Part shown: one piece after another, positions 21,717 through 31,159 of the stretch
Layout of the letters: every line of letters starts with the position of its first letter
Numbering within the stretch: the first letter of the stretch is position 1
NCBI RefSeq assembly: GCF_027980145.1
Contig: NZ_JAMZNK010000021.1
Coordinates: forward strand, 1 to 64,000
From: Flavobacterium azizsancarii
GTDB taxonomy: Bacteria; Bacteroidota; Bacteroidia; Flavobacteriales; Flavobacteriaceae
Reading direction: 5' to 3'
DNA: 64,000 bases
Position numbers and translations under genes: made by a program
The notes under the pieces: generated by a model
Told to the model about the DNA's origin: nothing
What the model saw: the letters and a program-made list of their open reading frames with translations, nothing else
Database searches by the model: none

Positions 21717-24700
21717 ATGAAAAAAAACACTTTCTTACTATTTATTTTATTGTCGATATCTTTCTTAAACCCTACCGCTGCCCAAACTACTGCCGTAGAA
21801 AATCTAATTCCACCTGAAATAGAAAACCCCGAATTACTTGGTATAAACAAAGAAGCCTATCACGCTACATTAATGCCCTATGGCAGCCTCCAGGAAGCTT
21901 TGACTGCCAAGCGACATGCTTCCTCATTTTGCAAAAGTCTAAATGGGGATTGGAAATTTAACTGGGTTAACACACCGGAAAAACGACCTGCGGATTTTTA
22001 TGAGCCTGATTATGATGTTTCCAGCTGGAAAGAAATTACTGTTCCCTCTAACTGGGAGGTGCAAGGTTACGGGACACCGTTTTACAGAAACTTAGGTTAT
22101 ACCATCAAAAAAGATTATCCACATGTGATGAGTGAGCCTGATAAATCTTATACAGCATATAATGAGCGAAACCCTGTGGGAAGTTATCGCAGGGAATTTT
22201 CTATTCCTGAACAATGGATAGGGCGCCGTAATTTTATTACATTTGATGGTGTGGATAGTGCATTTTTTTTATGGGTAAATGGTAAAAAAGTAGGTTTTAG
22301 CGTAAATAGCCGTAATGCCGCCGAGTTTGACCTAACCCGATATCTGCAGCCTGGTAAAAACATGATTGCTGTAGAGGTATATCAATATAGTTCCGGTACG
22401 TGGCTGGAAGACCAGGATATGTGGCGTCTACACGGAATTTTTCGCAATGTAACGCTCTGGAGCGCCCCACAAGTACATATTCGCGATTTTTTTGTAAAAA
22501 CAGATTTAGATAGAGACTATAAAAATGCAACATTGGATGTATCTGCTAAAATTAAAAATTATAGTGACAAAACTACCAAAGCACAAAAATTTACCGTAAC
22601 ACTTTACGACAACCAAAACAAAGAAATAGCCAGAGGCAATACCACGGGAAATATAATTAAACCCAATAACGAAGAATTATTAAATGTAAAAATCAAGATA
22701 GATAATCCGTTAAAATGGACTGCTGAAACCCCTAATCTGTACACCGTTGTATTGACCAGTTCAGAAGGCGAAATAATATCGTCAAAAATAGGTTTTCGGA
22801 AAGTAGAAATCAACGGAAGAATTTTCATGGCAAATGGAGTACCAATCAAATTGAAAGGCGTAAACCGTCATGAGCATTGGTCCGATGTAGGTCATGCCGT
22901 AACTGAAGAACAGATGATTCGTGATTTGGAAGTAATTAAACAAGGAAATTGTAATCACATCCGCACCAGTCATTATTCAAATGATCCACGCTGGTATGAG
23001 CTTTGTGACGAATGGGGAATTTGGCTGGTTGCTGAAGCCAATATGGAATACCATGGTTATGATACCCGATTTGATGAAGAACCAACAATAAAAGCAGCTA
23101 TTATTGATCGCAATGTGGCCAATGTTGAGAATTTCAAAAACCATCCATCGGTGATTATCTGGTCGCTTGGAAATGAAGGCGGCGGCATCAGTACGAATCT
23201 CAAGGCTGCTATGTCTGCTGTTAAGGCTATCGACTCTACTCGTTTTGTTCACTACGAAAGATTTGGAAGCGGTAAAAATAATCCTGCCGACCTGGATGGC
23301 CGTATGTATGGCAGTGCAGCAGATTATGTTGATATGGCCAGAAATTGGGGTTTGACTAAACCACTTTATATCTGTGAGTTTGTTCATGCTATGTTTAATT
23401 CTATGGGCTCTCTTGAACAATACTCTAAAGCTTTTGATCAAAATCCTGAAATTTTGGGTGGTGCTATCTGGGAGTTCCAGGATCAGGCATTATGGAACAA
23501 GCGCGATCCGAACCACCCAATCTTAGCCTATGGAGGAGGTTTTGGCGAATATCCAAATGATCATTATTTCATTCATAAAGGAGTGGTTTCTTACGATCGT
23601 GCAACCGAAGGAAACAATGTAAAGCCACATTATCCTGAAATGAAAAAAGCATTTCAATGGGTCGATACCGAACTAACGGATCCTGCTAATGGCGGTCTTA
23701 AAATTAAGAACAAATACCAATTTATTTCCCTTGATGGTTTTGAGCTCCTTTGGAGTCTAAGCGAAAACGGGCAGGAAATTGATAATGGTAAAACTGAAAT
23801 CCGTCCTACATGGGGAGAAAAAAGAGTTTTTGCAGCAAATATTCCTTATAAAATAGAGCATCCAAAAGCAGGCGCTAAATACTATTTGCGCGTTTCATAC
23901 CGCTTAAAAGAAAAAACACTTTGGGCTCATAAAGGTTTTGAAGTTGCAACAGAGCAGTTTTTACTTCCTGTAAACACATTTTCTGTAGAAGAATTAAAAG
24001 TCACTCAGCCTGTAAAACTAGCTCAAAACCAGCAATCAGCCGTGATTTCCGGAAAAGACTTTTCTGTAAGTTTTGATAAAAAAACGGGGTTTATAAATCA
24101 GCTGACAAAAAAGGGAATTAATATTTTAGCTTCAGATGGTTCACCTAAACTGCACTTATGGCGCGCCTCTCACCGTAACGACGATGATTGGGCTTACCAG
24201 CAATGGCAAAAGTACGGAGTAACGACACTTGAATATAAAGTAGTTAATTTTAAAGTAGAAGTCATTGATAAAGCCTGCGTGAAAGTAACTTCTGTAACAA
24301 AAGCAGATGGTAAAGAAGGTTTTGGCGTTTATCATACAGCAACTTATACCATTAAAGGCGATGGGTCAATAAAAGTTGATAATCAGGTTCATTTTATTGG
24401 TTTAAGTATCAACTTAGCCCGAATTGGTGTGCGGATGTTACTCGACAAAAAGCTTGATCACATGACTTTTTTAGGTCGCGGGCCATCCGAGAATTATTCC
24501 GATCGCAAGAGTTCTGCCCATGTTGGCCTGTACGAATTGGGTGTAAATGAACAATATGAATATGAAAAACCGATGGAACACGGTAACCATGAAGAAGTCA
24601 GTTGGGCAAAACTAAGCGGTAAAGATATGCCCTGGGTGATGGTGAAAGCGGATGAAAAATTGATGCAGGTTTCTGCTCTTCCCCATACCGATGAGCAAAT

Positions 24701-24869
24701 GTATCCAGTAGAATATAAAATTGACTTACCTCCCAGTACCTCAACTGTGTTCTGTCTTTCAACTAAAACACTAGGCGTAGGATCGGCTAGCTGTGGTCCA
24801 AGACCACTTGAGCAATATCAGGTTTTTGCCCTCCCAACTTCATTTACATATACATTATGCTTGTTTTAA
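21717..24869 (+). CDS. Glycoside hydrolase family 2, LacZ-type beta-galactosidase
   Basis: 1050 residues. A signal peptide (1-22) is followed by the five-domain LacZ layout: jelly-roll sugar-binding domain (about 65-245), Ig-like domain (250-365), TIM barrel (365-660), a linker Ig-like domain, and a C-terminal small-chain domain (about 770-1045). The acid/base is in SLGNEGG (Glu487) and the nucleophile in ICEFVHAM (Glu554), both in the LacZ pattern. The RxSHYSNDPRWYELCDEWG block is typical. The small-chain motif reads PMEHGNHEEVSW. The signal peptide places it in the periplasm, where it would remove terminal beta-galactose, for example from xylan or xyloglucan side chains. Other GH2 specificities cannot be fully excluded. 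It is transcribed after a strong terminator and ends at a convergent terminator. Confidence 0.87.
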   Translation: MKKNTFLLFILLSISFLNPTAAQTTAVENLIPPEIENPELLGINKEAYHATLMPYGSLQEALTAKRHASSFCKSLNGDWKFNWVNTPEKRPADFYEPDYDVSSWKEITVPSNWEVQGYGTPFYRNLGYTIKKDYPHVMSEPDKSYTAYNERNPVGSYRREFSIPEQWIGRRNFITFDGVDSAFFLWVNGKKVGFSVNSRNAAEFDLTRYLQPGKNMIAVEVYQYSSGTWLEDQDMWRLHGIFRNVTLWSAPQVHIRDFFVKTDLDRDYKNATLDVSAKIKNYSDKTTKAQKFTVTLYDNQNKEIARGNTTGNIIKPNNEELLNVKIKIDNPLKWTAETPNLYTVVLTSSEGEIISSKIGFRKVEINGRIFMANGVPIKLKGVNRHEHWSDVGHAVTEEQMIRDLEVIKQGNCNHIRTSHYSNDPRWYELCDEWGIWLVAEANMEYHGYDTRFDEEPTIKAAIIDRNVANVENFKNHPSVIIWSLGNEGGGISTNLKAAMSAVKAIDSTRFVHYERFGSGKNNPADLDGRMYGSAADYVDMARNWGLTKPLYICEFVHAMFNSMGSLEQYSKAFDQNPEILGGAIWEFQDQALWNKRDPNHPILAYGGGFGEYPNDHYFIHKGVVSYDRATEGNNVKPHYPEMKKAFQWVDTELTDPANGGLKIKNKYQFISLDGFELLWSLSENGQEIDNGKTEIRPTWGEKRVFAANIPYKIEHPKAGAKYYLRVSYRLKEKTLWAHKGFEVATEQFLLPVNTFSVEELKVTQPVKLAQNQQSAVISGKDFSVSFDKKTGFINQLTKKGINILASDGSPKLHLWRASHRNDDDWAYQQWQKYGVTTLEYKVVNFKVEVIDKACVKVTSVTKADGKEGFGVYHTATYTIKGDGSIKVDNQVHFIGLSINLARIGVRMLLDKKLDHMTFLGRGPSENYSDRKSSAHVGLYELGVNEQYEYEKPMEHGNHEEVSWAKLSGKDMPWVMVKADEKLMQVSALPHTDEQMYPVEYKIDLPPSTSTVFCLSTKTLGVGSASCGPRPLEQYQVFALPTSFTYTLCLF

Positions 24870-24994
24870 TCTGTAAATTTGATTGAACATGAATACTATT
24901 AATTACTAAATAAGCTCAAATAATGATTACTCAAAATTTGTCCATACTACTTTCATGATCTTTATAAATGATAGACTGCAGTACATTATATTCT

Positions 24995-25030
24995 AAAAAC
25001 CTAAAGCCTGTAGACAGACTTTAGGTTTTT
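24995..25030. terminator. Convergent, probably bidirectional terminator
   Basis: A 12-bp perfect stem (AAAAACCTAAAG with CTTTAGGTTTTT), extended inside by CTGT/ACAG, lies between the GH2 stop (24869, plus) and the GH31 stop (25048, minus). There is a T-run on both strands, so it can end both units. Confidence 0.87.
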
Positions 25031-25047
25031 TTATATTATACTCTTTT

Positions 25048-27492
25048 CTATTTAAATTTTATTTCTATTTTTTTACCATTGTAGGCAACATCTTTCCTTA
25101 CACCTGAGGGCAGAACAATAGTAAATTTTCTATTTTGGAGCATTCCCTTATAAGCCCCTCTTCGGCTGGATATGGTAAGCTTTTTTACTGAATCATTCCA
25201 CAAAAACGCTATTTCAGTGTACGCTCCTTTTTCATAATTATAGTTATCAAACTCATCTTCATATAATACAAATGATCCATCACAACCCGGATATACCCTC
25301 ACTTCAAGGTTGTCCCATTTTTTTTCGGCAGCATATTGCACCTGTGGCCCTAATGGCAGTATAGAACCTGCCCTGATGTAAAGCGGAATCATATCAATAG
25401 TGGTTTTCCTTGTAATTTCCTGCCCTCCTTTAAAATTTTCATTGGTCCAAAAGTCATACCAATTAGTACCTGATGGGAGATATACCTGCGTCGTTTTTTC
25501 AGTGGTAAAGTCTATCGCGGCTTCATCTTTTCCTGCTTTATTTCCCTGTTTGTTCCATCCGCTTTGTTCATCGACTTTTACTACAGTTTCAGAAGTATAT
25601 TGGGCTTTTACTACAGGAGCTATCAATATTGATTTTCCAAACATATACTCATTATTGATATCCCATACTTTTTTATCGTTTACAAAGTCCATAAATAGAG
25701 CACGCATAAAAGTAGATTGGTTCGCACTAACATCCCAAGAAGTCGAATATATATAAGGCAGAAGCGTGTAACGCAAATTAATAAATTTATCAATGGCATC
25801 AAATATAGGTTCTCCTTTTTTCCCAAACTGATAAATTTCCCTAGGTACATCTGTACCATGTGAACGCATCATGGGATTAAAAGTCCCAAATTGTATCCAG
25901 CGGACATATAATTCCTGATATAGCGGATTTTTAGCCCCGGAACCAGTATATCTTCCTTTATTATAAACCCCGGCGAAAAAACCTCCTATGTCTGAATTCC
26001 AATGTGGTATTCCGGTCAATGAAAAATTTAATCCCGCAGGTATTTGATTTCGGAGTGTTTCCCAGCTCGAGCCGGTATCACCCGACCACGTATTGGCACC
26101 ATAACGCTGCTGGCCTGCAAATGCAGAACGGGTAAGAATAAATACACGCTTATCTGATGTAGTCATACGCTGATGGTCATAAACCCCTCCAACTGTCATA
26201 AGCGGAAAAGCATTACGCACTTTACGAAAGGAACCCAAGAAAGTTTTTGTATCATAATCCGAGGGTTTTACCTGTAGATGGTCGGGTTCGGTTGAATCCA
26301 TCCACCAGCCGTCTATCCCTTTAGAAAAAAGTCCATCATTGGCATATTTCCAGTAAATATCGCGCGCTTCAGGGTTATAGGCATCATAGACCCTTACCCC
26401 GGAAGGATAATCCATATTGGGAGGCCACTGCTCTAAACCTGATTCGGGCCAGGTAGCAATATTGAAAAGCATTCCTTTTTTATCCATATCACGATACGGC
26501 TTAGATTTCGGCCCAAATGAAGCCCAGATCGAAATTATCAAATGTGCATTTTGAGCATGTACATCTTCAGCCATTTTTTTCCCGTCAGGAAAATCGGGAT
26601 TCAAAAAATCCATGGCATTCCACAGATAGTTATTTCCCCAATATTGCCAGTCCTGTATAATGCCATCGAGTGGTACACCCAATTCCCGGTATCTTTTTAC
26701 TACATTTACCAGTTCGTCCTGACTCTTATATCGCTCTTTACTTTGCCAAAAGCCATAGGTCCACAAGGGAAACATAGGAACCTTACCTGTAAGTTCGCGC
26801 ATATCGGCTATTACGCCATCAGCACTTCCCCCATACATAAAATAGTAGTCTACTCCGTCGCCCACCTGGGAATTAAAAGAAGTCTCTGTGGCATTATCTG
26901 TAAACTCTGTTGGAGAATAATTATCCCAAAACAGACCATAACCTTTTACCGATTGAAAAAAGGTTATAGCATCTTCTACATTACCCTGTTCCAGATGATA
27001 TTTCTGATTTCGTTGATTAAGATCTCCTCTCTGATGCTGTCCTAGTCCATAAATGGTTTCATCATTATCGAGACTAAAAGATTGATAAACATTGTAACTG
27101 GCAGCACCGGTATCATCGAATGGGGTGAATTTTGTGCCGTTAACCTTTTCTTTTAATAGCCCCTGGCCAGAAACGGAAGAAAACTCAATGCTCCCATCAG
27201 TAAGATCAACAGTAACCGTTACTTTATTGGATTTCAGCGTTACTATAGTGCCATTTTGCTTGGTTGTAAAAGCAGTTTTTGATGGCTGCATTATTACTGA
27301 TAGACTTTCTTTTAAGAATATTTTGTCATTAGGCACTTTAATAACCCTAACTATTGAAGGCGAATAGAACCGTACTTCTACATTACTGCCGTCGACACTG
27401 GCTTTCACTCCCAGTTTAGTCTTCTGAAAAGACTGTGCAAGTCCGTTTACGGACAGCACCAGAAGAACGAGCATAAAACAAATTCGTTTCAT
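25048..27492 (-). CDS. Glycoside hydrolase family 31, probable alpha-xylosidase
   Basis: 814 residues with signal peptide (1-19). The layout is N-terminal beta-sandwich (about 20-225), TIM barrel (about 230-580), proximal and distal C-terminal beta domains with a DUF5110-like end (about 665-810). The nucleophile is in GWWMDSTEPD (Asp399) and the acid/base in WSGDTGSSW (Asp472). WMDxTEPD is the pattern I associate with alpha-xylosidases rather than alpha-glucosidases. Alpha-xylosidase activity would remove alpha-xylose caps reported on complex cereal xylan side chains or on xyloglucan oligosaccharides. It is the last gene of the long minus-strand run, 131 bp after GH97. That gap contains ATCGGTTG (27589-27596), which matches the core of the operator repeat. 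Confidence 0.85.
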   Translation of the reverse strand: MKRICFMLVLLVLSVNGLAQSFQKTKLGVKASVDGSNVEVRFYSPSIVRVIKVPNDKIFLKESLSVIMQPSKTAFTTKQNGTIVTLKSNKVTVTVDLTDGSIEFSSVSGQGLLKEKVNGTKFTPFDDTGAASYNVYQSFSLDNDETIYGLGQHQRGDLNQRNQKYHLEQGNVEDAITFFQSVKGYGLFWDNYSPTEFTDNATETSFNSQVGDGVDYYFMYGGSADGVIADMRELTGKVPMFPLWTYGFWQSKERYKSQDELVNVVKRYRELGVPLDGIIQDWQYWGNNYLWNAMDFLNPDFPDGKKMAEDVHAQNAHLIISIWASFGPKSKPYRDMDKKGMLFNIATWPESGLEQWPPNMDYPSGVRVYDAYNPEARDIYWKYANDGLFSKGIDGWWMDSTEPDHLQVKPSDYDTKTFLGSFRKVRNAFPLMTVGGVYDHQRMTTSDKRVFILTRSAFAGQQRYGANTWSGDTGSSWETLRNQIPAGLNFSLTGIPHWNSDIGGFFAGVYNKGRYTGSGAKNPLYQELYVRWIQFGTFNPMMRSHGTDVPREIYQFGKKGEPIFDAIDKFINLRYTLLPYIYSTSWDVSANQSTFMRALFMDFVNDKKVWDINNEYMFGKSILIAPVVKAQYTSETVVKVDEQSGWNKQGNKAGKDEAAIDFTTEKTTQVYLPSGTNWYDFWTNENFKGGQEITRKTTIDMIPLYIRAGSILPLGPQVQYAAEKKWDNLEVRVYPGCDGSFVLYEDEFDNYNYEKGAYTEIAFLWNDSVKKLTISSRRGAYKGMLQNRKFTIVLPSGVRKDVAYNGKKIEIKFK

Positions 27493-27623
27493 ATTTATAA
27501 ATGGATTAGTTTTTTGTTTTTAATTTTCTAAAACTAATACCTTTTATAATTGGTATAGTTTTAAAAATTTCAGAAATATTAAATTTTTATCGGTTGCTCC
27601 TTTATGACGGCAATAATTTAGAG

Positions 27624-29567
27624 CTAATTCAATAGCAGCATTCCTCCATTACAAGGAATTGCTATTTCAATTTCATGACTATTTTTAAGCTTCATTGTTT
27701 TTACAGTTCCCTTTAAATGGTCATCATCAAGGTAACATCTTAAAGTTTCCCCTGAAGCAATCATTGGCAGCTTGATTTTTAATTTTACCGTTTCTTTTTG
27801 AGCATTCACTCCTGCTATGTACCACTTAACTCCTTTTCGGCGGGCAAGCACTACAAATTTACCGGGATAACCTTCTAAAAAACGAACTTCATCCCAAGTC
27901 GTGGGAACTTCTTTCATAAAGTTTATAGCCCAGGCAGGAGCATCGATTAAATTATTTGGTGCCAATGCAAAATGCTGTACACCGCTTTGAAAAAGCACCG
28001 CGGTGGCTAAGGCAAATACATCAGAAGTTATACGTTTTGAACCTTTATTGGGCTCATTTTCACTGTTATAAAACTGATTTAAAGCACTTCCTCCAAAGTC
28101 CATACTTCCGACCGTATTTCGAATAAAAGGGTGTGTTGCAGCATTAACAGCTTCGTTATCACAGCTTTTTTGTCCAAAATGCAGATTTTCACTTGCCAGG
28201 ACAGCTTCACTAGAGGCAAAATTTGGATACATACGTTCCCATCCCCTCGGTAAGGTACAACCATGAAAAACAACCATTAGTCCAAAATCATTAGCATCTG
28301 TCAGGATCTCTTCATATAATTTCATGGTTACTTGTTTATCTCCCCCAAAAAAATCAACTTTAATTCCTTTTATACCGATACTTTTCATCCATGCCATTTC
28401 CTGACGACGCAGTATTACATTATCCATCATTCCACGTGGTCCTTGGGGTGCGTCATTCCAATATCCATTCGAGTTGTACCATAAATACAAACCTACCCCT
28501 TTTGCTTCTCCAAATCGGGCCAGTTCAGCAATTTTATCTTTTCCTATCTGAGTATCCCAAAGTGCATCAATTAAAAGAGTCTGGTATCCCATCGCCGCAC
28601 TGAAATCTATATATTGTTTTTGAACCGGAAAAGTGGTGTTGTTATCCATTTTGATAATCCAGCTCCATGAACCTTTAGTATATTGGTACTCCTTAGAGGC
28701 TTTATATTTTGGTTTAACCAAATCAAAAGGGATAGTAGTTTCTACAACAGGAGCCAAGGTTTCTCCAATAGTAATGGTGCGCCATGGAGTTTCACCAAAT
28801 AGTGATATCCCCGGAGCAGTTGTGCCGTTTCCGTTGTTTTCTCCTTCCATTGGAAATCCTATCGTATACAGTCCTTTATCGTGACCAATTAACCTGCTGC
28901 CAGAATAACCACTGTCTACGCCGGTTTCTGAGATTAAAACCCATCCTTGATTATTTACTTTAAAAAGGCATGGAAAGGTATACCCTTCTCCTATTCCGTT
29001 CTTTCCCATTGGAGCATCTAGTGTATAGGATGTTTCATAACTTGGCGCAGTTCTGGCAAATCCTGTCATGGGTTTGCTTTGCGGGCAAAGAAATGTAGTG
29101 GTACCATCCGGTAAAACAAAACCAGATGCTTCTTCCTGCACCACACAGGAGCGGGCTTCTTTTTGAGGATATACTTTATATTTAAAAGCTGCATTATTAT
29201 TACTTACTCTAAATATGACATCAATAGCTTCTTTCCCTCCTTTAGTAAAAGAAAATACAGCCTCATTAGCTGCATAATGCACGCTTTGCTGTTTTATATT
29301 AGGAAGCTGATAGATTTCTTCAATATTTTTTTGATGTACATTGGCCTGCAAAATTAATCCTGTGGTAAAATCCCCAACATTTGTTTTTAAACCAAGGGGA
29401 GAATTTTTCAGGAAAATTTTCCCGTTATAGGAAACACTGTATACCGGCATATTATTATCTACAGCCAAAACTACTATGAGCTTTCCATCTGGACTTTTCA
29501 CCACTGATTGTGCATTTAATTTCAAAAAACTAAAGAGAAATAAACATAATGCATATTTAAATTTCAT
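27624..29567 (-). CDS. Glycoside hydrolase family 97, probable retaining alpha-galactosidase
   Basis: 647 residues with signal peptide (1-19). There is an N-terminal beta-supersandwich domain (about 20-280), a TIM barrel (about 285-560) and a C-terminal beta domain. The motif GIKVDFFGGD carries an aspartate (Asp405) where retaining GH97 alpha-galactosidases have their nucleophile. Inverting SusB-type alpha-glucosidases lack this residue and use glutamates elsewhere. GH97 is nearly confined to Bacteroidota polysaccharide loci and acts in the periplasm. Removing alpha-galactose from xylan side chains fits the neighbours GH31, GH43 and, in the other operon, GH95. The 159-bp gap upstream has a degenerate operator-like CGGTTGT (29683-29689). 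Confidence 0.85.
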   Translation of the reverse strand: MKFKYALCLFLFSFLKLNAQSVVKSPDGKLIVVLAVDNNMPVYSVSYNGKIFLKNSPLGLKTNVGDFTTGLILQANVHQKNIEEIYQLPNIKQQSVHYAANEAVFSFTKGGKEAIDVIFRVSNNNAAFKYKVYPQKEARSCVVQEEASGFVLPDGTTTFLCPQSKPMTGFARTAPSYETSYTLDAPMGKNGIGEGYTFPCLFKVNNQGWVLISETGVDSGYSGSRLIGHDKGLYTIGFPMEGENNGNGTTAPGISLFGETPWRTITIGETLAPVVETTIPFDLVKPKYKASKEYQYTKGSWSWIIKMDNNTTFPVQKQYIDFSAAMGYQTLLIDALWDTQIGKDKIAELARFGEAKGVGLYLWYNSNGYWNDAPQGPRGMMDNVILRRQEMAWMKSIGIKGIKVDFFGGDKQVTMKLYEEILTDANDFGLMVVFHGCTLPRGWERMYPNFASSEAVLASENLHFGQKSCDNEAVNAATHPFIRNTVGSMDFGGSALNQFYNSENEPNKGSKRITSDVFALATAVLFQSGVQHFALAPNNLIDAPAWAINFMKEVPTTWDEVRFLEGYPGKFVVLARRKGVKWYIAGVNAQKETVKLKIKLPMIASGETLRCYLDDDHLKGTVKTMKLKNSHEIEIAIPCNGGMLLLN

Positions 29568-29726
29568 AACTTATACTGGTTATTGGTTTATTAATTTATT
29601 TTTATTTGCAAAAAGACGTGCTACATCATAATATGGAATCATTTTTCTTAACAGACTGCAGTCTAAATTAAAGAAAAAGATTCGGTTGTAATATAAATTT
29701 CCGTATCACTGCATTTCGATAATTGG

Positions 29727-31094
29727 CTATACTCCCTTAGAAAACATCCAATAATCAAAATATAAAATTTGTCCCGAAGCTTTTCCTTTAAATACAAAAT
29801 AAAGATCACGTATCCCAGACACCTTCTTTACATCGCTTTTCACTAAGGCCCATCGATCATTTCCTCCAGTCATTGGAACCTGAATTGTACCAATCAATTC
29901 CCCATCTACTTTATCCAATCTTATTTCCATAGTGACATTACCATTATGGACAGTCCCTACACGCGCTGTAAATTTTGAAGCACCTTCTTTACCAAAATCG
30001 ACATCTCTTACCTTCGTAAAAGCATCATTTTTCATTGCTGTAATAAAAACGCCAACTTGCTCATTCTGCATTGACTTTACATCGTTTGACCATGCTATTG
30101 TTTCGGCTTCGGTTTTAAGATAAGGATTAATGGTTTTGATACCTTTTTTTATTCCTTCGGTCATATTGATCTGATTAATTTTTCCATCTGGCTGGAATGT
30201 TAATTCCTCAACACATACAGATCGGGTAAAACCTCCACCTGCAGGCAATGCTCCGTTATGATAGAAAAAATAGGACTTGCCTTTAAAATCAATTACACCT
30301 GGGTGATTGGTAAAACTACTTCCCTGTGTAGACATTACAATGCCCTGATATTTCCAAGGACCGGTTATGCTTTTACTGGTCGAATACCCAATATGCTCTG
30401 AAATAGGCCCGCCTGCAAAAATCAAATAATATAATTTATTTCTCTTATAAAGCCAGGGTCCCTCTTCGTAGGTAGTAGGTCTTCGGGGATCTTCTTTTCC
30501 ATCACGTTTTCCGAAAGATTCAATAGTATTGGGAATTATTTTTATCTCTCCGTTATAAGAGATCATATCTTCGTTTAATTTCACAAAATAACATTCCGGA
30601 TTACCCCAAAACAAGTATGCCTGTCCGTCATCATCGATAAAAACCGACGGATCAATATCAGCATTACTATTTCGAATTAGTGGTTTTCCTAACGGATCAA
30701 TAAAAGGTCCGTAAGGACTATCAGAAACGGCAACTCCTATTGATCCCTGACCTTCTTTATTGGTTATAGGAACGTACATATAAAACTTTCCATTGCGTTC
30801 TATACATTGAGCAGCCCATGCATTCATCTTAGCCCAGTTGAAATGTTTATAATTCAAAACCGTACCATGATCTGTCCAATTTACCATATCCTCAGTGGTA
30901 TACAATTTCCAGTCATTCATAGTAAACCAGGTCGATTCGTCTTCATCATGGGTCGTATATAAATAGACTTTTCCGTTATATACCATTGGGGCAGGATCTG
31001 CTGTATAATTGGTTTGTATAATAGGATTCTGAGCAAATCCGATTATAGAAATTATAAATAATACTGCTGCAAGGTTATTTTTTTTAAAATACAT
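29727..31094 (-). CDS. GH43 arabinofuranosidase/xylosidase with C-terminal CBM6-type domain
   Basis: 455 residues: signal peptide (1-21), five-bladed beta-propeller (about 25-315) and a C-terminal carbohydrate-binding beta-sandwich (about 325-455). Catalytic residues follow the GH43 scheme: base in YTADPAPM (Asp33), pKa modulator in ADIDPSVF (Asp148) and acid in EEGPWLY (Glu211). A loop of about 18 residues before the acid ([18 protein letters not shown]) is absent from the paralogue encoded next door, which may change which arabinose linkages fit. The propeller plus CBM6 layout is that of arabinoxylan arabinofuranohydrolases, which remove arabinose from O-2 or O-3 of xylose. It is inside the long operon, 65 bp after its paralogue. 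Exact linkage preference is unknown. Confidence 0.87.
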   Translation of the reverse strand: MYFKKNNLAAVLFIISIIGFAQNPIIQTNYTADPAPMVYNGKVYLYTTHDEDESTWFTMNDWKLYTTEDMVNWTDHGTVLNYKHFNWAKMNAWAAQCIERNGKFYMYVPITNKEGQGSIGVAVSDSPYGPFIDPLGKPLIRNSNADIDPSVFIDDDGQAYLFWGNPECYFVKLNEDMISYNGEIKIIPNTIESFGKRDGKEDPRRPTTYEEGPWLYKRNKLYYLIFAGGPISEHIGYSTSKSITGPWKYQGIVMSTQGSSFTNHPGVIDFKGKSYFFYHNGALPAGGGFTRSVCVEELTFQPDGKINQINMTEGIKKGIKTINPYLKTEAETIAWSNDVKSMQNEQVGVFITAMKNDAFTKVRDVDFGKEGASKFTARVGTVHNGNVTMEIRLDKVDGELIGTIQVPMTGGNDRWALVKSDVKKVSGIRDLYFVFKGKASGQILYFDYWMFSKGV

Positions 31095-31159
31095 ATTGTT
31101 TATTTTTCTCTTGAAAATTTACTTATCTGCCTATTACTTTTAATCACAGCTTGAGAACG

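Noticed and set aside
22977..23441. Open frame of 154 codons on the minus strand within GH2
   Set aside because: Antisense to the GH2 catalytic barrel with both active-site glutamates; no recognisable motif.
26542..27045. Open frame of 167 codons on the plus strand within GH31
   Set aside because: It lies antisense to a strongly supported GH31 catalytic domain and reads as low-complexity, non-family protein.
29653..29664. Palindrome AGACTGCAGTCT before GH97
   Set aside because: Short, not repeated as a full dyad in other promoters of the window, and without promoter context.
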